Shown: one piece after another, positions 1 through 9,228 of the stretch
Layout of the letters: every line of letters starts with the position of its first letter
How positions within the stretch are numbered: the stretch's first letter is position 1
NCBI GenBank assembly: GCA_964410105.1
Contig: CAYPFY010000004.1
Span: 1 to 64,000, forward strand
Direction: 5' to 3'
Source of the DNA: CAYPFY01 sp964410105
Lineage (GTDB): Bacteria; Bacteroidota; Ignavibacteria; UBA10030; SZUA-254
Length of the DNA: 64,000 nt
Translations under genes and position numbers: made by a program
The notes under the pieces: generated by a model
Database searches by the model: none
What the model was told of the DNA's origin: nothing
Seen by the model: only the letters and a program-made list of their open reading frames with translations

Positions 1-181
1 GGGTGATGGCGGACCAGTCGACATACTGCGGGGGCATATCGCAGACGGACCACTGTGTATAGTAGGCGACGACTGCGAATTGTGAAGCGTTCGCCTGGGA
101 ATTTCCGGCAGCGAGCGGTTGTGCCGCTGCGGCGGTGGAGATGATCCCGGCGAAGATCACTGGCATGAATGCTTTGAACAT
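1..181 (-). CDS. Secreted GH18-like chitinase, N-terminal fragment
   Basis: Only the first 60 codons are in the window and the gene runs off the left edge. The ATG at 181 follows a purine-rich GAGAGGG ribosome-binding stretch. Residues 1-20 form a Sec signal peptide (hydrophobic core MPVIFAGII, then an alanine run). The mature part has AVVAYYTQWS followed by YVDWSAIT. This matches the first beta strand of glycoside hydrolase family 18 (V-x-x-Y-Y-x-x-W, then the W-S-x-I-T-H strand), which hydrolyses chitin or related beta-1,4-GlcNAc polymers outside the cell. The catalytic DxxDxDxE motif lies beyond the window, so activity cannot be judged. The family call rests on this short stretch and is moderate. 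Confidence 0.55.
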   Translation of the reverse strand, partial: MFKAFMPVIFAGIISTAAAAQPLAAGNSQANASQFAVVAYYTQWSVCDMPPQYVDWSAIT

Positions 182-464
182 TGTTACCCTCTCTCAGTTG
201 CTGAAAAATTGCGTTAATGATCTCAGCGGCCTTGAGGTTCAAAGTCGATGCCACGATTTACTCGTTCTTCGTTATTTTTTCTTCATGTGACACAGGGAGG
301 ACTTTTTCGTGCCGAAGGATGGAAAAAAATCGTGATGTGAGGCACTTTATGTGTCCGATCACATCTTGACGCCCGTCATGATCCCTTGAGATTAACCCGG
401 AAGTGCCGGTTTTTGGGGAAAATATAAAAAATTACAATGGAGCTTTGTAGAAAGGTAAATCGCC

Positions 465-1835
465 TCAGTGACGGCGGAGGTTATACTGGGCGATTTTGGT
501 ATAGAGCGTTTTGAGGCTTATGCCGAGAATTTTGGATGCGGCTTTCTTATCCCAGCCGGCGTAGTCAAGAGTTTGTGAGATATGGACCCGCTCAAGATCC
601 TTGAGCGAAGAGGGGGAGGAGGAATCGGCGGGCGGATCGGGCGGCGCGCCCAGCTTTCGGGCGGCTGCGGGGAGGAGGATATCCTCCGGCTGGATGAGAG
701 CATCGTGGGAGAGTATCACGGAGCTCTCGATGACGTTTTCCAGTTCTCGGACATTTCCCGGCCAATCGTATTCCATGAGGAGCTCCATGGCCCGGGGGGT
801 GAGGGATTTCTTCACCCCTCGCCGGAATTTCCATTGAAGAAAATTGTCGACGAGGTGTGGGATGTCCTCTTTCCTTTCGCGGAGCGGAGGGATAGCGAGA
901 GTGACGACGTTGAGCCGGTAGAGGAGATCTTCCCGAAACCTCCCCTGCGCGACTTCTTCCCTGAGATCCTTGTTCGTCGCGCTGATGATGCGGACGTCTG
1001 CCTTGTGAACGGCATTCCCGCCGACGCGACGGAATTCGCCGGTCTGGATGAAACGGAGGAGTTTTGGCTGAATGATGGCGCTGATATCCCCCACCTCGTC
1101 AAGAAAGAGGGTCCCTTTATTGGCGAGCTCGGCGAGCCCTTGCTTCTGGCTCCGCGCGTCGGTGAACGCGCCTTTTTCGTACCCAAAGATCTCACTCTCG
1201 ATGAGGGTGTCGGGAATAGAGGCGCAATTGATGGTGACGAACGGGTTGGATTTTCGGTCGCTGTTCTTGCAGATAAAATTCGCCACAAGTTCCTTCCCGG
1301 TTCCGCTGGCGCCCTGGATGAGAACATTCGTATCGGTCGGGGCCACGCGCCGGGCGAGTTCGAGGACGCCGTTGATTCCCTCGCTCGAGCCGACGATCTC
1401 CATCTTGCCGCTGAGGCGTGTTATCTCAGACTGGAGCGCGGAGTTTGTCGCCAGAAGGTCGTGGTGTTCGAGGGCGCGGGAGATGATCTGGAGGAAATCG
1501 GCGGCAACAAGGATCGGCTTCATGACATAGTCATAGGCGCCGATTTTCATCGACTCGACCGCGGTGGAGACGTCGCCGGTCCCGGTGATGATGATGACTT
1601 CCGTGGCGGGATGCTTGTCTTTGACGAACTGGAGGACTTCCATGCCGTTCACCTTCGGCATGTGGTAGTCAAGGAGTATCAGATCGAAGGCATTTTCCCG
1701 TATGATATTGATCGCGGCGACGCCGTCAGAGGCCATCTCGACGTTGAACCCCTCCTCTTTCAGCAGGGAGGCGATCTGCGTCCTGAAGAGCTCCTCGTCA
1801 TCGGCGAGGAGGATTCTATATTCGGATCGATCCAT
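465..1835 (-). CDS. NtrC-family sigma-54-dependent response regulator
   Basis: An orphan two-component activator of sigma-54 promoters with three domains. The receiver (about 5-120) has phospho-acceptor Asp56 in LILLDYHMP and the switch Lys in VMKP. The AAA+ domain (about 145-385) has Walker A GASGTGKE at 175-182, the sigma-54 contact loop GAFTDA at 222-227, Walker B TLFLDEVGD and an arginine finger region. A Fis-type helix-turn-helix closes the protein (KKAASKILGISLKTLY). A longer frame opens at a TTG at 1853, but that codon sits in the U-tract of the upstream terminator, so the ATG at 1835 is chosen. No cognate kinase is adjacent; the closest histidine kinase is the hybrid at 45 kb. Its target genes cannot be read from the sequence. 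Confidence 0.93.
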   Translation of the reverse strand: MDRSEYRILLADDEELFRTQIASLLKEEGFNVEMASDGVAAINIIRENAFDLILLDYHMPKVNGMEVLQFVKDKHPATEVIIITGTGDVSTAVESMKIGAYDYVMKPILVAADFLQIISRALEHHDLLATNSALQSEITRLSGKMEIVGSSEGINGVLELARRVAPTDTNVLIQGASGTGKELVANFICKNSDRKSNPFVTINCASIPDTLIESEIFGYEKGAFTDARSQKQGLAELANKGTLFLDEVGDISAIIQPKLLRFIQTGEFRRVGGNAVHKADVRIISATNKDLREEVAQGRFREDLLYRLNVVTLAIPPLRERKEDIPHLVDNFLQWKFRRGVKKSLTPRAMELLMEYDWPGNVRELENVIESSVILSHDALIQPEDILLPAAARKLGAPPDPPADSSSPSSLKDLERVHISQTLDYAGWDKKAASKILGISLKTLYTKIAQYNLRRH

Positions 1836-1850
1836 CAGACTGTTCGGGCA

Positions 1851-1887
1851 CAAAATGAAGCGAGAGCCAGTGCTCCCGGCTCTCGCT
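1851..1887 (-). terminator. Rho-independent terminator after trxA
   Basis: A perfect 10-bp stem (1859-1868 with 1878-1887) encloses a 9-base loop. Read on the minus strand it is followed by TCATTTTG, a short U-rich tract. It lies 26 bases past the trxA stop and would end the dnaE-trxA transcript before the NtrC-type gene. Confidence 0.75.
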
Positions 1888-1913
1888 CTCAGAAGTTGCT
1901 CGTTATAGGCCTG

Positions 1914-2237
1914 TCAATTCAGGTGCGGCGTCAGTTTGTCGAGGAGATGCCGTTTAGGGACGGCGCCGATGATTTGTTCAACCACCTCGCCCCCCTTGAA
2001 GATCATCAGCGTTGGGATGCTGCGGATCCCGTACTGCATTGCGGTACGGGGGTTTGCGTCGACGTCCATTTTCGTCACTTTCAGCTTTCCGTCATATTCG
2101 CTTGCAAGCTCTTCGACTATGGGGGCGATCATTTTGCACGGGCCGCACCAGATGGCCCAAAAATCCACCAAAACAGGCGTTTGCGAGGTCAAAACCTCAC
2201 TTTGGAAATTCGCATCGCTGACTGCTACCGGTTTCAT
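1914..2237 (-). CDS. trxA: Thioredoxin
   Basis: A 107-aa cytoplasmic thioredoxin that reduces protein disulfides with electrons from thioredoxin reductase. The redox site WCGPCK is in the usual place after the second beta strand, and the cis-proline turn is seen as SIPTLMIFKGG. The length is normal for TrxA and there is no signal peptide, so it is not a periplasmic TlpA/ResA type. It starts 42 bases after dnaE on the same strand, with AAGGAACGGA upstream of the ATG, and is probably co-transcribed with dnaE. A terminator hairpin follows the stop. Thioredoxin reductase is not in the window. Confidence 0.96.
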   Translation of the reverse strand: MKPVAVSDANFQSEVLTSQTPVLVDFWAIWCGPCKMIAPIVEELASEYDGKLKVTKMDVDANPRTAMQYGIRSIPTLMIFKGGEVVEQIIGAVPKRHLLDKLTPHLN

Positions 2238-2279
2238 GAATTCCGTTCCTTGTTAAATGACATCGTAATATACGAAATT

Positions 2280-5200
2280 TCAATTTGAAAATCTTACACT
2301 GTTGGGTCCAAGGAGATCTTCGACCTCGACGATGAACTCGTTGCTCGGATCGACCAACCTGGTCGACTGGAGGCGGAAAGTCTTTTCGCTGCCCCCCCGG
2401 ACGAGGTGGAAATAGAAGGCGCATTTCCCCCGATGCCTGTCGGCGACCTTACGCAGTTCGCACACAGTCTGTTCCCGGATATCGTCGACATTGATCGAGA
2501 CGATGACCCCTCGTGCGAGGCGTTCTCTGACCTTATCCATGGGCAGGATTTCCTTTGCTATGATGCGGAGGGAATCCCCGTTGGACTCGGCGTTGCCGCT
2601 CACCATCACCATGGCTTCCGGGGTCAGCGTTTCCTGGTACTGCCTGTAGGCGTCCGAGAAGACGATGCATTCGCCTTTTCCGCTGAAATCCTCGAGCGTG
2701 ACGAACGCCATGAGGTTGCCTTTCTTATCGATTTTCTTCTTGACGGAGGAGACAATTCCCCCTGCACGCACCATCGATCCGGAGTGAACGCTTGTCGGGT
2801 CGCCCAGCCGGGCAGTTGCGAAGGCCGCCATTTCCCGCCAGAATTTTCGGAGGGGGTGCCCGGAGACATAGAATCCGAGGACCGATTTCTCCCGCGAAAG
2901 CTTTTCCCCTTCCGGCCAGGGGCTGACCGGAGGAAGCGGCGGCGGCGCAAATTGGGGGGCCGATCCGGATGACGCTTCGAAGAGAGACGATTGCCCGCGG
3001 GACGAATGGCTCCTGGCATTCTGGCCGAACTGGATCGCTTTTTCAACCGCCTCGAAAAGTTCCGAGCGATTCGGCGTGATGCTGTCGAACGCGCCGGCCT
3101 GTATCAGTCCCTCGATCGTCTTCTTGTTCACGAGCCGCAGATCGAGCCTCCGGCAGAAATCGTAAAGACCCGTGAAACGACCGTACTGAGCGCGGAAGGA
3201 GATGATATTCTCGACCGCGCTCACGCCGACATTCCTGATCGCGCTCAGGCCGAAACGGATCCCCTTGCCCGTGACGACGAACTGGACGCTGCTTTCATTG
3301 ATGTCAGGCGGAAGGACGTCGAGCTTCATCTTGCGGCACTCCTCGATCAGCTGGACGACGTAGTCCGTGTCACCGATTTCCGCCGAGAGCGTCGCCGCCA
3401 TGAATTCCGAAGGATAGTGGGCCTTGAGGTAAGCCGTTTGATACGCCAGGACGGAGTATGCGACGCTATGAGATTTGTTGAACCCGTACGATGCAAACTT
3501 TTCGATCATGTCGAAGATATCGCCGGCAACTTTTCTTGAAAACCCGCGGTCGACTGCGCCGCTGATGAACTCCGTCTTTTGCTTCGCCATGAGCTCCTTG
3601 TCCTTTTTTCCCATGGCGCGCCGCATGATGTCGGCCTTGGCAAGGGAGAAGCCCGCGACTTCGCTCGCGATCTTCATGACCTGCTCCTGGTACACGATGA
3701 TCCCGTAGGTCTCCTTGAGGCACGATTCGAGTTTCGGATGGATATAGTCGATCTTCTGGAGATTCTGCTTGCACCGGATGAAATCGCCGATCATCTCCAT
3801 GGGCCCCGGGCGGTAGAGGGCATTCATTGCCACGAGGTCGGTGAGGCACGTGGGCTTGAGCTTCCTGAGCCAGTCCTGCATTCCCGAGGATTCGAACTGA
3901 AACACCCCCATCGTCTGCCCTTTTCCGAACAGGGCGAACGTCGCCTCATCGTTCTCCGGGATCTTGTCGAGATCGATCTCCACGCCATACGTCTCCTTGA
4001 TGAGGGCGAGCGCGTTCTCGAGGACAGTCAGCGTCCTGAGGCCGAGGAAGTCCATTTTCAGCAGGCCTGCGTCCTCGAGATCGATCATATTGTACTGCGT
4101 CATCACATCGGTCTGCGGCGTTTTGTACACCGGGACATAGTCGGTGAGGGGACCGGGGGCGATGACCACCCCGGCGGCATGCGTCGAAGCGTTCCTGTTC
4201 ATCCCCTCGAGGACGAGGGAGATGGCTGTAAGCTCCCGGATCTTCTCATCCTTGCTCTCCCGGACCCATTTCAATTCGGGATTCGTCTGGAGAACTTCGG
4301 CGAGGGGGGTGACCTTCCCCTGGATCACCGGGATTTGTTTCGTGATCGATTCGGTGACGCTCAGGGGCACTCCCAGAACGCGCCCGACGTCCTTGAGCAC
4401 GGCCCTCGACGAAAGAGTCCCGAATGTAATGATCTGGGACACCGAGTCCCCGCCATATTTCTGCTTCACATAGTCGATAACCTTTTCCCGCTTGCTGTCG
4501 GAAAAATCGATATCGATGTCCGGCATGCTGACCCGTTCGGGGTTGAGGAATCTTTCGAAGAGAAGGTCGTACTTGAGCGGATCGACGTTCGTGATGCCGA
4601 GGGCATAGGAAACGAGGCTGCCGGCGGCGCTCCCACGGCCCGGTCCGACGAGGACTCCCATCTTCCTCGCCTCACCGATAAAATCCTGCGTGATGAGGAA
4701 GTAGCCCGCGTATCCCATCCTTTTTATGACCGAGAGCTCGTGGTTGAGGCGGTCCTCGATTTCGGGAGTGATGGTCGCGTACCTGGTCCGGAGACCGTCA
4801 TGGGCGAGGCGGTCGAGATATTCTTCAAGCGTCGCGGCCCCCGCCTCTCCGGGTATGGGGAACGCGGGCATATAGGGTTTCTCCGGGCCGATCGCGTATT
4901 CATCTGTTTTCTCCGCCACTTCGAGCGTCGCCCGGAGGGCCTCGGGGTGGTCTCTGAAAAGCTCGGCCATCTCCGCGGGCGTCTTGAAGTAAATCTGGTC
5001 GGTCTGGTATCGGAGCTGGCGGTAATCGGACGTGGCCTGGGCGCTTGCGTCAGGGATCATCAGCATGACGTTATGCGCAATTGCGTGATCCCGTTTTATA
5101 TAGTGAACGTCGTTGGTCGCGATGAGTTTGATCCCCAGCTCCCGTGACAGTTTCGGCATCGACGCAAGTATCGGCCGTTCTTTTTCGAGGGAATGGTTCT

Positions 5201-5750
5201 GGATCTCGAGGTAGAAATCGTCTTTGAAGAGGTCTTTGAACGTCGCGGCAATCTCCCTCGCCTCCTCGTAATGGCCGTCGACCAGGTGGTGCGCGACGAT
5301 GCCGGAGGGGCAGGCCGAGAGGGCGATCAAACCTTCGTTGTACTGCCTCAGAATCTCAAGGTCGATCCGGGGCTTGTAATAGAACCCCTCGGTGTGCCCC
5401 AGGCTGCAGAGTTTTGTGAGATTCCTGTATCCCTGCGCATTCTTGGCGAGGAGGACCAGGTGGTGATAGATGCCTCTCCCCTTGCCTTCCCTGACGCTCC
5501 GGGCGTTGACTTCCTTATCGAACCGGGATCCGGTCGTGACGATATAGATCTCGCACCCGATGATCGGCTTGATGCCGGCCTTGCGGGCCGTTTTATGGAG
5601 TTCGACCGCGCCGAACATCACCCCGTGATCGGTGAGCGCGACGGCCTTCATCTTATTCTCAGCGGCGGAGTCGACGAGTCCTTCAATTGTCGCGGCGCCG
5701 TCGAGCAGACTAAAGTGCGAGTGATTATGAAGGTGGATGAACTCGGTCAT
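2280..5750 (-). CDS. dnaE: DNA polymerase III subunit alpha
   Basis: A 1156-aa replicative DNA polymerase of the DnaE (type I) class. Domain order is PHP (starts HLHNHSHFSLLDG, keeping the metal-binding His residues), then the C-family polymerase core with the catalytic Asp cluster PDIDIDFSD near residue 400, helix-hairpin-helix repeats, and a C-terminal OB fold (AGGIVSSVKKKIDKKG). The length is typical. It has no 3'-5' exonuclease insertion, so it is not PolC. The PHP metal ligands look intact, as in DnaE proteins that may carry PHP-based proofreading. It lies between proS and trxA on one strand. The ATG at 5750 is kept because the conserved PHP motif begins only a few residues in. Confidence 0.97.
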   Translation of the reverse strand: MTEFIHLHNHSHFSLLDGAATIEGLVDSAAENKMKAVALTDHGVMFGAVELHKTARKAGIKPIIGCEIYIVTTGSRFDKEVNARSVREGKGRGIYHHLVLLAKNAQGYRNLTKLCSLGHTEGFYYKPRIDLEILRQYNEGLIALSACPSGIVAHHLVDGHYEEAREIAATFKDLFKDDFYLEIQNHSLEKERPILASMPKLSRELGIKLIATNDVHYIKRDHAIAHNVMLMIPDASAQATSDYRQLRYQTDQIYFKTPAEMAELFRDHPEALRATLEVAEKTDEYAIGPEKPYMPAFPIPGEAGAATLEEYLDRLAHDGLRTRYATITPEIEDRLNHELSVIKRMGYAGYFLITQDFIGEARKMGVLVGPGRGSAAGSLVSYALGITNVDPLKYDLLFERFLNPERVSMPDIDIDFSDSKREKVIDYVKQKYGGDSVSQIITFGTLSSRAVLKDVGRVLGVPLSVTESITKQIPVIQGKVTPLAEVLQTNPELKWVRESKDEKIRELTAISLVLEGMNRNASTHAAGVVIAPGPLTDYVPVYKTPQTDVMTQYNMIDLEDAGLLKMDFLGLRTLTVLENALALIKETYGVEIDLDKIPENDEATFALFGKGQTMGVFQFESSGMQDWLRKLKPTCLTDLVAMNALYRPGPMEMIGDFIRCKQNLQKIDYIHPKLESCLKETYGIIVYQEQVMKIASEVAGFSLAKADIMRRAMGKKDKELMAKQKTEFISGAVDRGFSRKVAGDIFDMIEKFASYGFNKSHSVAYSVLAYQTAYLKAHYPSEFMAATLSAEIGDTDYVVQLIEECRKMKLDVLPPDINESSVQFVVTGKGIRFGLSAIRNVGVSAVENIISFRAQYGRFTGLYDFCRRLDLRLVNKKTIEGLIQAGAFDSITPNRSELFEAVEKAIQFGQNARSHSSRGQSSLFEASSGSAPQFAPPPLPPVSPWPEGEKLSREKSVLGFYVSGHPLRKFWREMAAFATARLGDPTSVHSGSMVRAGGIVSSVKKKIDKKGNLMAFVTLEDFSGKGECIVFSDAYRQYQETLTPEAMVMVSGNAESNGDSLRIIAKEILPMDKVRERLARGVIVSINVDDIREQTVCELRKVADRHRGKCAFYFHLVRGGSEKTFRLQSTRLVDPSNEFIVEVEDLLGPNSVRFSN

Positions 5751-5893
5751 CGGAATGCAAAAAGATAAAGAAATTGAGAAGGAAATCCAATAGAATTCAC
5801 GCGCGCGCGGCTCGCGGCGGTCGGATATTCCGGTGCCCGTGCGAACGCAAATCGCGGCGACGACGGAATGTTTCTGCGATCAGAGGGGAGGGA

Positions 5894-7609
5894 TCAGGCC
5901 TCGATAAACTTTTCGACGAGTTTCACGGCGCTCCCGATCTCCACGATCTCCCGGTTCCCGGTGGCACGGACTTTGATTTCGATCTTGCCGTTGGCGACGT
6001 TCTTCTCCCCGGCGATGACCTGCAGAGGCATTCCGAGGAGGTCAGCGTCCTTGAACTTGAAACCGGGGCTGACGTCTGTCCGGTCGTCGTACAGGCAGTC
6101 GATGAGAGACGCCTGCAGATCTTCGTACAGGTGTTCGGCCGCGGCGACGACGCGCTCGTTGTTGCTGTTGACGAGGACAAGGTGGACATGGAATGGGGCG
6201 AGCGCCTTGCTCCAGACAATCCCGTTCTTGTCGTGCGACTGCTCGATGAGGCAGGCGATGATCCGTTCGACGCCGATCCCGTAGCTTCCCATGATTATCG
6301 GGTGTTCCTTGCCCCCCTCGTCAAGATAGTAGGCGTGCATCGCGTCTGCGTATTTGGTGCCGAGTTTGAAAATATGGCCCAGCTCGATGGCCTTCACGAC
6401 GCGCAGGGGGGCGTTGCAGTTTGGGCATGGCTCACCGGGCCGGACGGTCCGGAGATCGTAGTACCCGCTGACGGCAGCATCGCGCGTGAGATCGATATTC
6501 TTGAGATGAAAATCGTTCTTATTCGCCCCGCTGATGGGGTTATTTGCCGATTGGAGCCTTTTGTCCGCGATGATCAGGAAGGGTTCCCCTCCGGCGGGCC
6601 GGGGATTGAGGCCGACGGGTCCGATGGAGCCCGTATCCGCCCCGGTCAGCTCCTTCAGCTCCTCGGGACGTGAGGGCCGGACGCCGCCGCCCAGGACCGA
6701 CTCAAGCTTTGCTTCGTTGAGCTGATCATTTCCCATCATGAGGACGAGCACGGGGGTCTTCTCCTTCATATACAGGAGCGACTTGGCGAGCGCATGCTCT
6801 TCGACCTTCAGAAAAACCCTCAGATCGTCGATGGTCTTGACATTGGGAGTATGGATCTCTTCAACCTTTTCCCCATCCGGGTATCGCGGCGCGGCGGGGA
6901 CATTGGAGGCGGCCACCTGAAGGTTCGCAGCGTAGTTGCAGTTGTCGCAGAGGGCGCAGGTATCCTCTCCGGAGGCAGATTCGATCATGAATTCCTGCGA
7001 CGCGCTCCCCCCCATCGCTCCGCTTGAGGCTCCGACGATGAAAAACTTGAGTCCGGCGCGGCTGAATATATTCTTATAGGCCTCGGCGTGCCGCGAGTAA
7101 CTCGCATCCAGCCCGGCCCAGGTGGCATCGAGGCTGTAGGAGTCTTTCATGAGAAATTGTCGCCCGCGGATCACCCCGGAGCGGGGCCTCGGCTCGTTCC
7201 GGAATTTCGTCTGGATCTGATACCAGATCTGCGGCATATCCCGATAGGACTTGACGTGATTCTTGGCGATGGAGCAAATGACCTCCTCGTGTGTGGGCGC
7301 CAGCACGAGCGGCCTGTTCTTCAGGTGAAACATCGTCTCGCCGAACGCTTTTACACGGCCGGTTTCCTCCCAGAGCTCGACGGGATTCAGGGCGGGAAGA
7401 AGAAACTCCTGGCCGCCGATGGCATCCATCTCGTCCCGGATTATGTCCATCGCCTTCCTGAGGGCGCGAAGGCCGAGGGGGAGGAATGAGTACACCCCGG
7501 CCCCGAGAGGTCGGATCATGCCGGCCCGGAGCATGAGCTGGTGGCTCGGGATTATCGCGTCGGAGGGGATCTCCTTCACGGTGGGAAGAAAATATTTGCT
7601 GAGCCTCAT
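5894..7609 (-). CDS. proS: Prolyl-tRNA synthetase, bacterial type
   Basis: A 571-aa class II aminoacyl-tRNA synthetase that charges tRNA-Pro. Motif 1 region is SHQLMLRAGMIRPLGAGVYS, motif 2 is FRNEPRPRSGVIRGRQFLMKD, and motif 3 is GSYGIGVERI. A YbaK-like editing insertion (INS) sits mid-protein, starting near the cysteine-containing CALCDNC stretch, which marks the bacterial ProS type. An anticodon-binding domain ends the protein. The open frame continues 19 codons upstream but those codons run into the tRNA-Arg gene, so the ATG at 7609 (MRLSKYF) is chosen. The tRNA lies 27 bases upstream on the same strand, so the two may share a transcript. Confidence 0.96.
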   Translation of the reverse strand: MRLSKYFLPTVKEIPSDAIIPSHQLMLRAGMIRPLGAGVYSFLPLGLRALRKAMDIIRDEMDAIGGQEFLLPALNPVELWEETGRVKAFGETMFHLKNRPLVLAPTHEEVICSIAKNHVKSYRDMPQIWYQIQTKFRNEPRPRSGVIRGRQFLMKDSYSLDATWAGLDASYSRHAEAYKNIFSRAGLKFFIVGASSGAMGGSASQEFMIESASGEDTCALCDNCNYAANLQVAASNVPAAPRYPDGEKVEEIHTPNVKTIDDLRVFLKVEEHALAKSLLYMKEKTPVLVLMMGNDQLNEAKLESVLGGGVRPSRPEELKELTGADTGSIGPVGLNPRPAGGEPFLIIADKRLQSANNPISGANKNDFHLKNIDLTRDAAVSGYYDLRTVRPGEPCPNCNAPLRVVKAIELGHIFKLGTKYADAMHAYYLDEGGKEHPIIMGSYGIGVERIIACLIEQSHDKNGIVWSKALAPFHVHLVLVNSNNERVVAAAEHLYEDLQASLIDCLYDDRTDVSPGFKFKDADLLGMPLQVIAGEKNVANGKIEIKVRATGNREIVEIGSAVKLVEKFIEA

Positions 7610-7636
7610 CTGCCGTTTTCGATCGAATGCGCAATG

Positions 7637-7711
7637 TGCCCCCGGACGGAGTCGAACCGCCGACACGCGGTTTAGGAAACCGCTGCTCTATCCATACTGA
7701 GCTACGGGGGC
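7637..7711 (-). tRNA. tRNA-Arg (anticodon CCT)
   Basis: A 75-nt cloverleaf. The acceptor stem GCCCCCG pairs with CGGGGGC, the D arm is GCTCAGTATGGATAGAGC, and the anticodon stem GCGGT/ACCGC closes the loop TTCCTAA, giving anticodon CCT (codon AGG). The T arm contains GGTTCGACTCC. The discriminator is A and CCA is not encoded. It lies at the boundary between the GC-rich core and an AT-richer block. Confidence 0.95.
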
Positions 7712-8223
7712 GATGGATCGCCGACTTCTCGAAATTCTGACCTCGACTCTCACAACTTAGTGACAATGGTCGAACACGTACTCGCGCATCACTCAAAGTA
7801 TCTGGCTGCAACCGGTCGCACCACTGCCGCATTTCCGACTCAATAGCGGGCTTTTGTAACCAGCTGATAAAAAAGGGCTTAGAGCTCGCATGATGCTCGA
7901 AAATGCACATGCAATATACAAAACCCACAATCGTAAGACAAGAGGAATCCTGTCAGATTAGCCCATATCGGTCCGTTTCAGGATGGGAATTTGACTTAAA
8001 GGCCGACGGTATCCGCAAGCAATGACGTCCCATCGCGCAAACGTCCGAGGAAAACTGCGTTTGATCCGATCTTCACGCAAACTGAGGAGGAGTTCCGGCT
8101 ACTTTTCTGGACGCTTTGGTGCGGAGTGTTTGGGATGCAAACTCCCCCACTGCAAGATGACAAGCTTCAATTCGCCAAGTGGGGGGGACAAACTCGATCG
8201 GGATTTAAAGAGAGATCCGATCC
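7712..8223. other. Intergenic stretch, no gene recognised
   Basis: About 510 bases between tRNA-Arg and the stop of the caspase-like gene. Open frames here are short, lack Shine-Dalgarno sequences and show no recognisable protein motifs. I see no clear terminator or tandem repeat. Base composition moves from GC-rich to more AT-rich across it, consistent with the edge of an accessory block. Confidence 0.5.
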
Positions 8224-9189
8224 TTAATACCTGATAAGGACTCCTGATTTCCAGCCAAGTACTTGTGGGGTTTGTATCCTGTTACGAGAGCGCGCTCCTT
8301 CTGGGACATGAAGTGACAAATATTTGGCCATTTCAGCCACCGTTATCTCCCGATCGCCATTCTCATCTGCGTCTCCCCTGAGGCCTTTGAAGAAATAATA
8401 GGTAAAGAGCCCGTGCCTTTTCTCCGGAAACCAACTCGACAGCTGTTGTCCGTCAGAGGATGTGAAAACAACCCCTTTATCCAGGGCAGCCACAGGATTT
8501 TGCACCTGAATGGAGACGGGGCTCGCGTTTCCGATGAGAGTTCCCCTCTCAGAGTTTCCGCTAAAGCAAGCATCAATAACGACGGTGACGCTACGCACGT
8601 TGAGGCGCGCCAAATAATCATACAGTTGCTTGACGTTGTAGCCAGTCGATCTGGGATAAGTCGGATCGCAGTCGTACGGAACGAAGAAAGGTTCTTTTGA
8701 AGCAAGGTCAGGCACGCCGTGGCCGCTATAGTAGATGAAAACATCGGACTTCCCGGGATTTATGAGATTGAACAGTCGCTCTTCAAAGGCACTCTTTAAT
8801 TCTGCAAGGGTTGCTTCCTGGTCTTCCACGAGGATGATCCGATCTTTTGAGTAACCGAACATTTTAATAAGGTATTGCTTCATCGTTTCGGCGTCGCGCT
8901 TCGCGTAATCGACATTGGGAACTTTCTTGTACCTCGAGATTCCTACCACGACCGCCACGGCGTCATGTCTGACGCTATCTTCACTGAGATTCCTTCCCGA
9001 GGGTATGTCGACGTCCACATCGACCACCGACTGAACAAGGGCGCCCGTCTTTCCCAAGCCAGTTGAGACCTGAGCAAAAATGTGCATCGATATAACTGCG
9101 GACAACATAACCAATTTGATGAGTGACTCGATCACTCTTCTCGCTCTCATTACTCTGCTCCCGCTCACGATGCCTTTCCTTTTCATCAT
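8224..9189 (-). CDS. Secreted caspase-like protease (peptidase C14)
   Basis: A 321-aa protein with a signal peptide (hydrophobic core about 23-39, ending near FAQ) and one caspase fold. The p20 part begins AVAVVVGISRYKK. The catalytic His is His157 in YYSGHGVPD and the catalytic Cys is Cys208 in VIDACFSG, both intact. Metacaspases and related bacterial C14 enzymes cut after Arg/Lys or Asp. There is no fused effector or repeat domain. An ATGATG start follows GGAGCAGA. It is last in a probable three-gene operon, after the small beta-sandwich protein (39-base gap) and the giant T9SS protein. It probably acts in the periplasm or outside the cell. Substrate and activation mode are unknown. Confidence 0.88.
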   Translation of the reverse strand: MMKRKGIVSGSRVMRARRVIESLIKLVMLSAVISMHIFAQVSTGLGKTGALVQSVVDVDVDIPSGRNLSEDSVRHDAVAVVVGISRYKKVPNVDYAKRDAETMKQYLIKMFGYSKDRIILVEDQEATLAELKSAFEERLFNLINPGKSDVFIYYSGHGVPDLASKEPFFVPYDCDPTYPRSTGYNVKQLYDYLARLNVRSVTVVIDACFSGNSERGTLIGNASPVSIQVQNPVAALDKGVVFTSSDGQQLSSWFPEKRHGLFTYYFFKGLRGDADENGDREITVAEMAKYLSLHVPEGARSRNRIQTPQVLGWKSGVLIRY

Positions 9190-9228
9190 TCTGCTCCGAA
9201 TAATTACTTTCCCTTTCCGCTGTTAACC

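Noticed and set aside
582..2288. 568-aa plus-strand ORF over the NtrC-type gene and trxA
   Set aside because: It is antisense to two genes with clear conserved motifs and has no motif of its own; such long shadow frames are common in GC-rich DNA.
3579..5147. 522-aa plus-strand ORF inside dnaE
   Set aside because: Antisense to the polymerase core with no recognisable domain.
7637..7711. tRNA-Arg as an integration site for the accessory block
   Set aside because: The block lies on the 5' side of the tRNA and I found no direct repeat of the tRNA 3' end near 15.6 kb, and no integrase.
8022..8234. 70-aa plus-strand ORF
   Set aside because: No Shine-Dalgarno or motif, and it overlaps the caspase 3' end.
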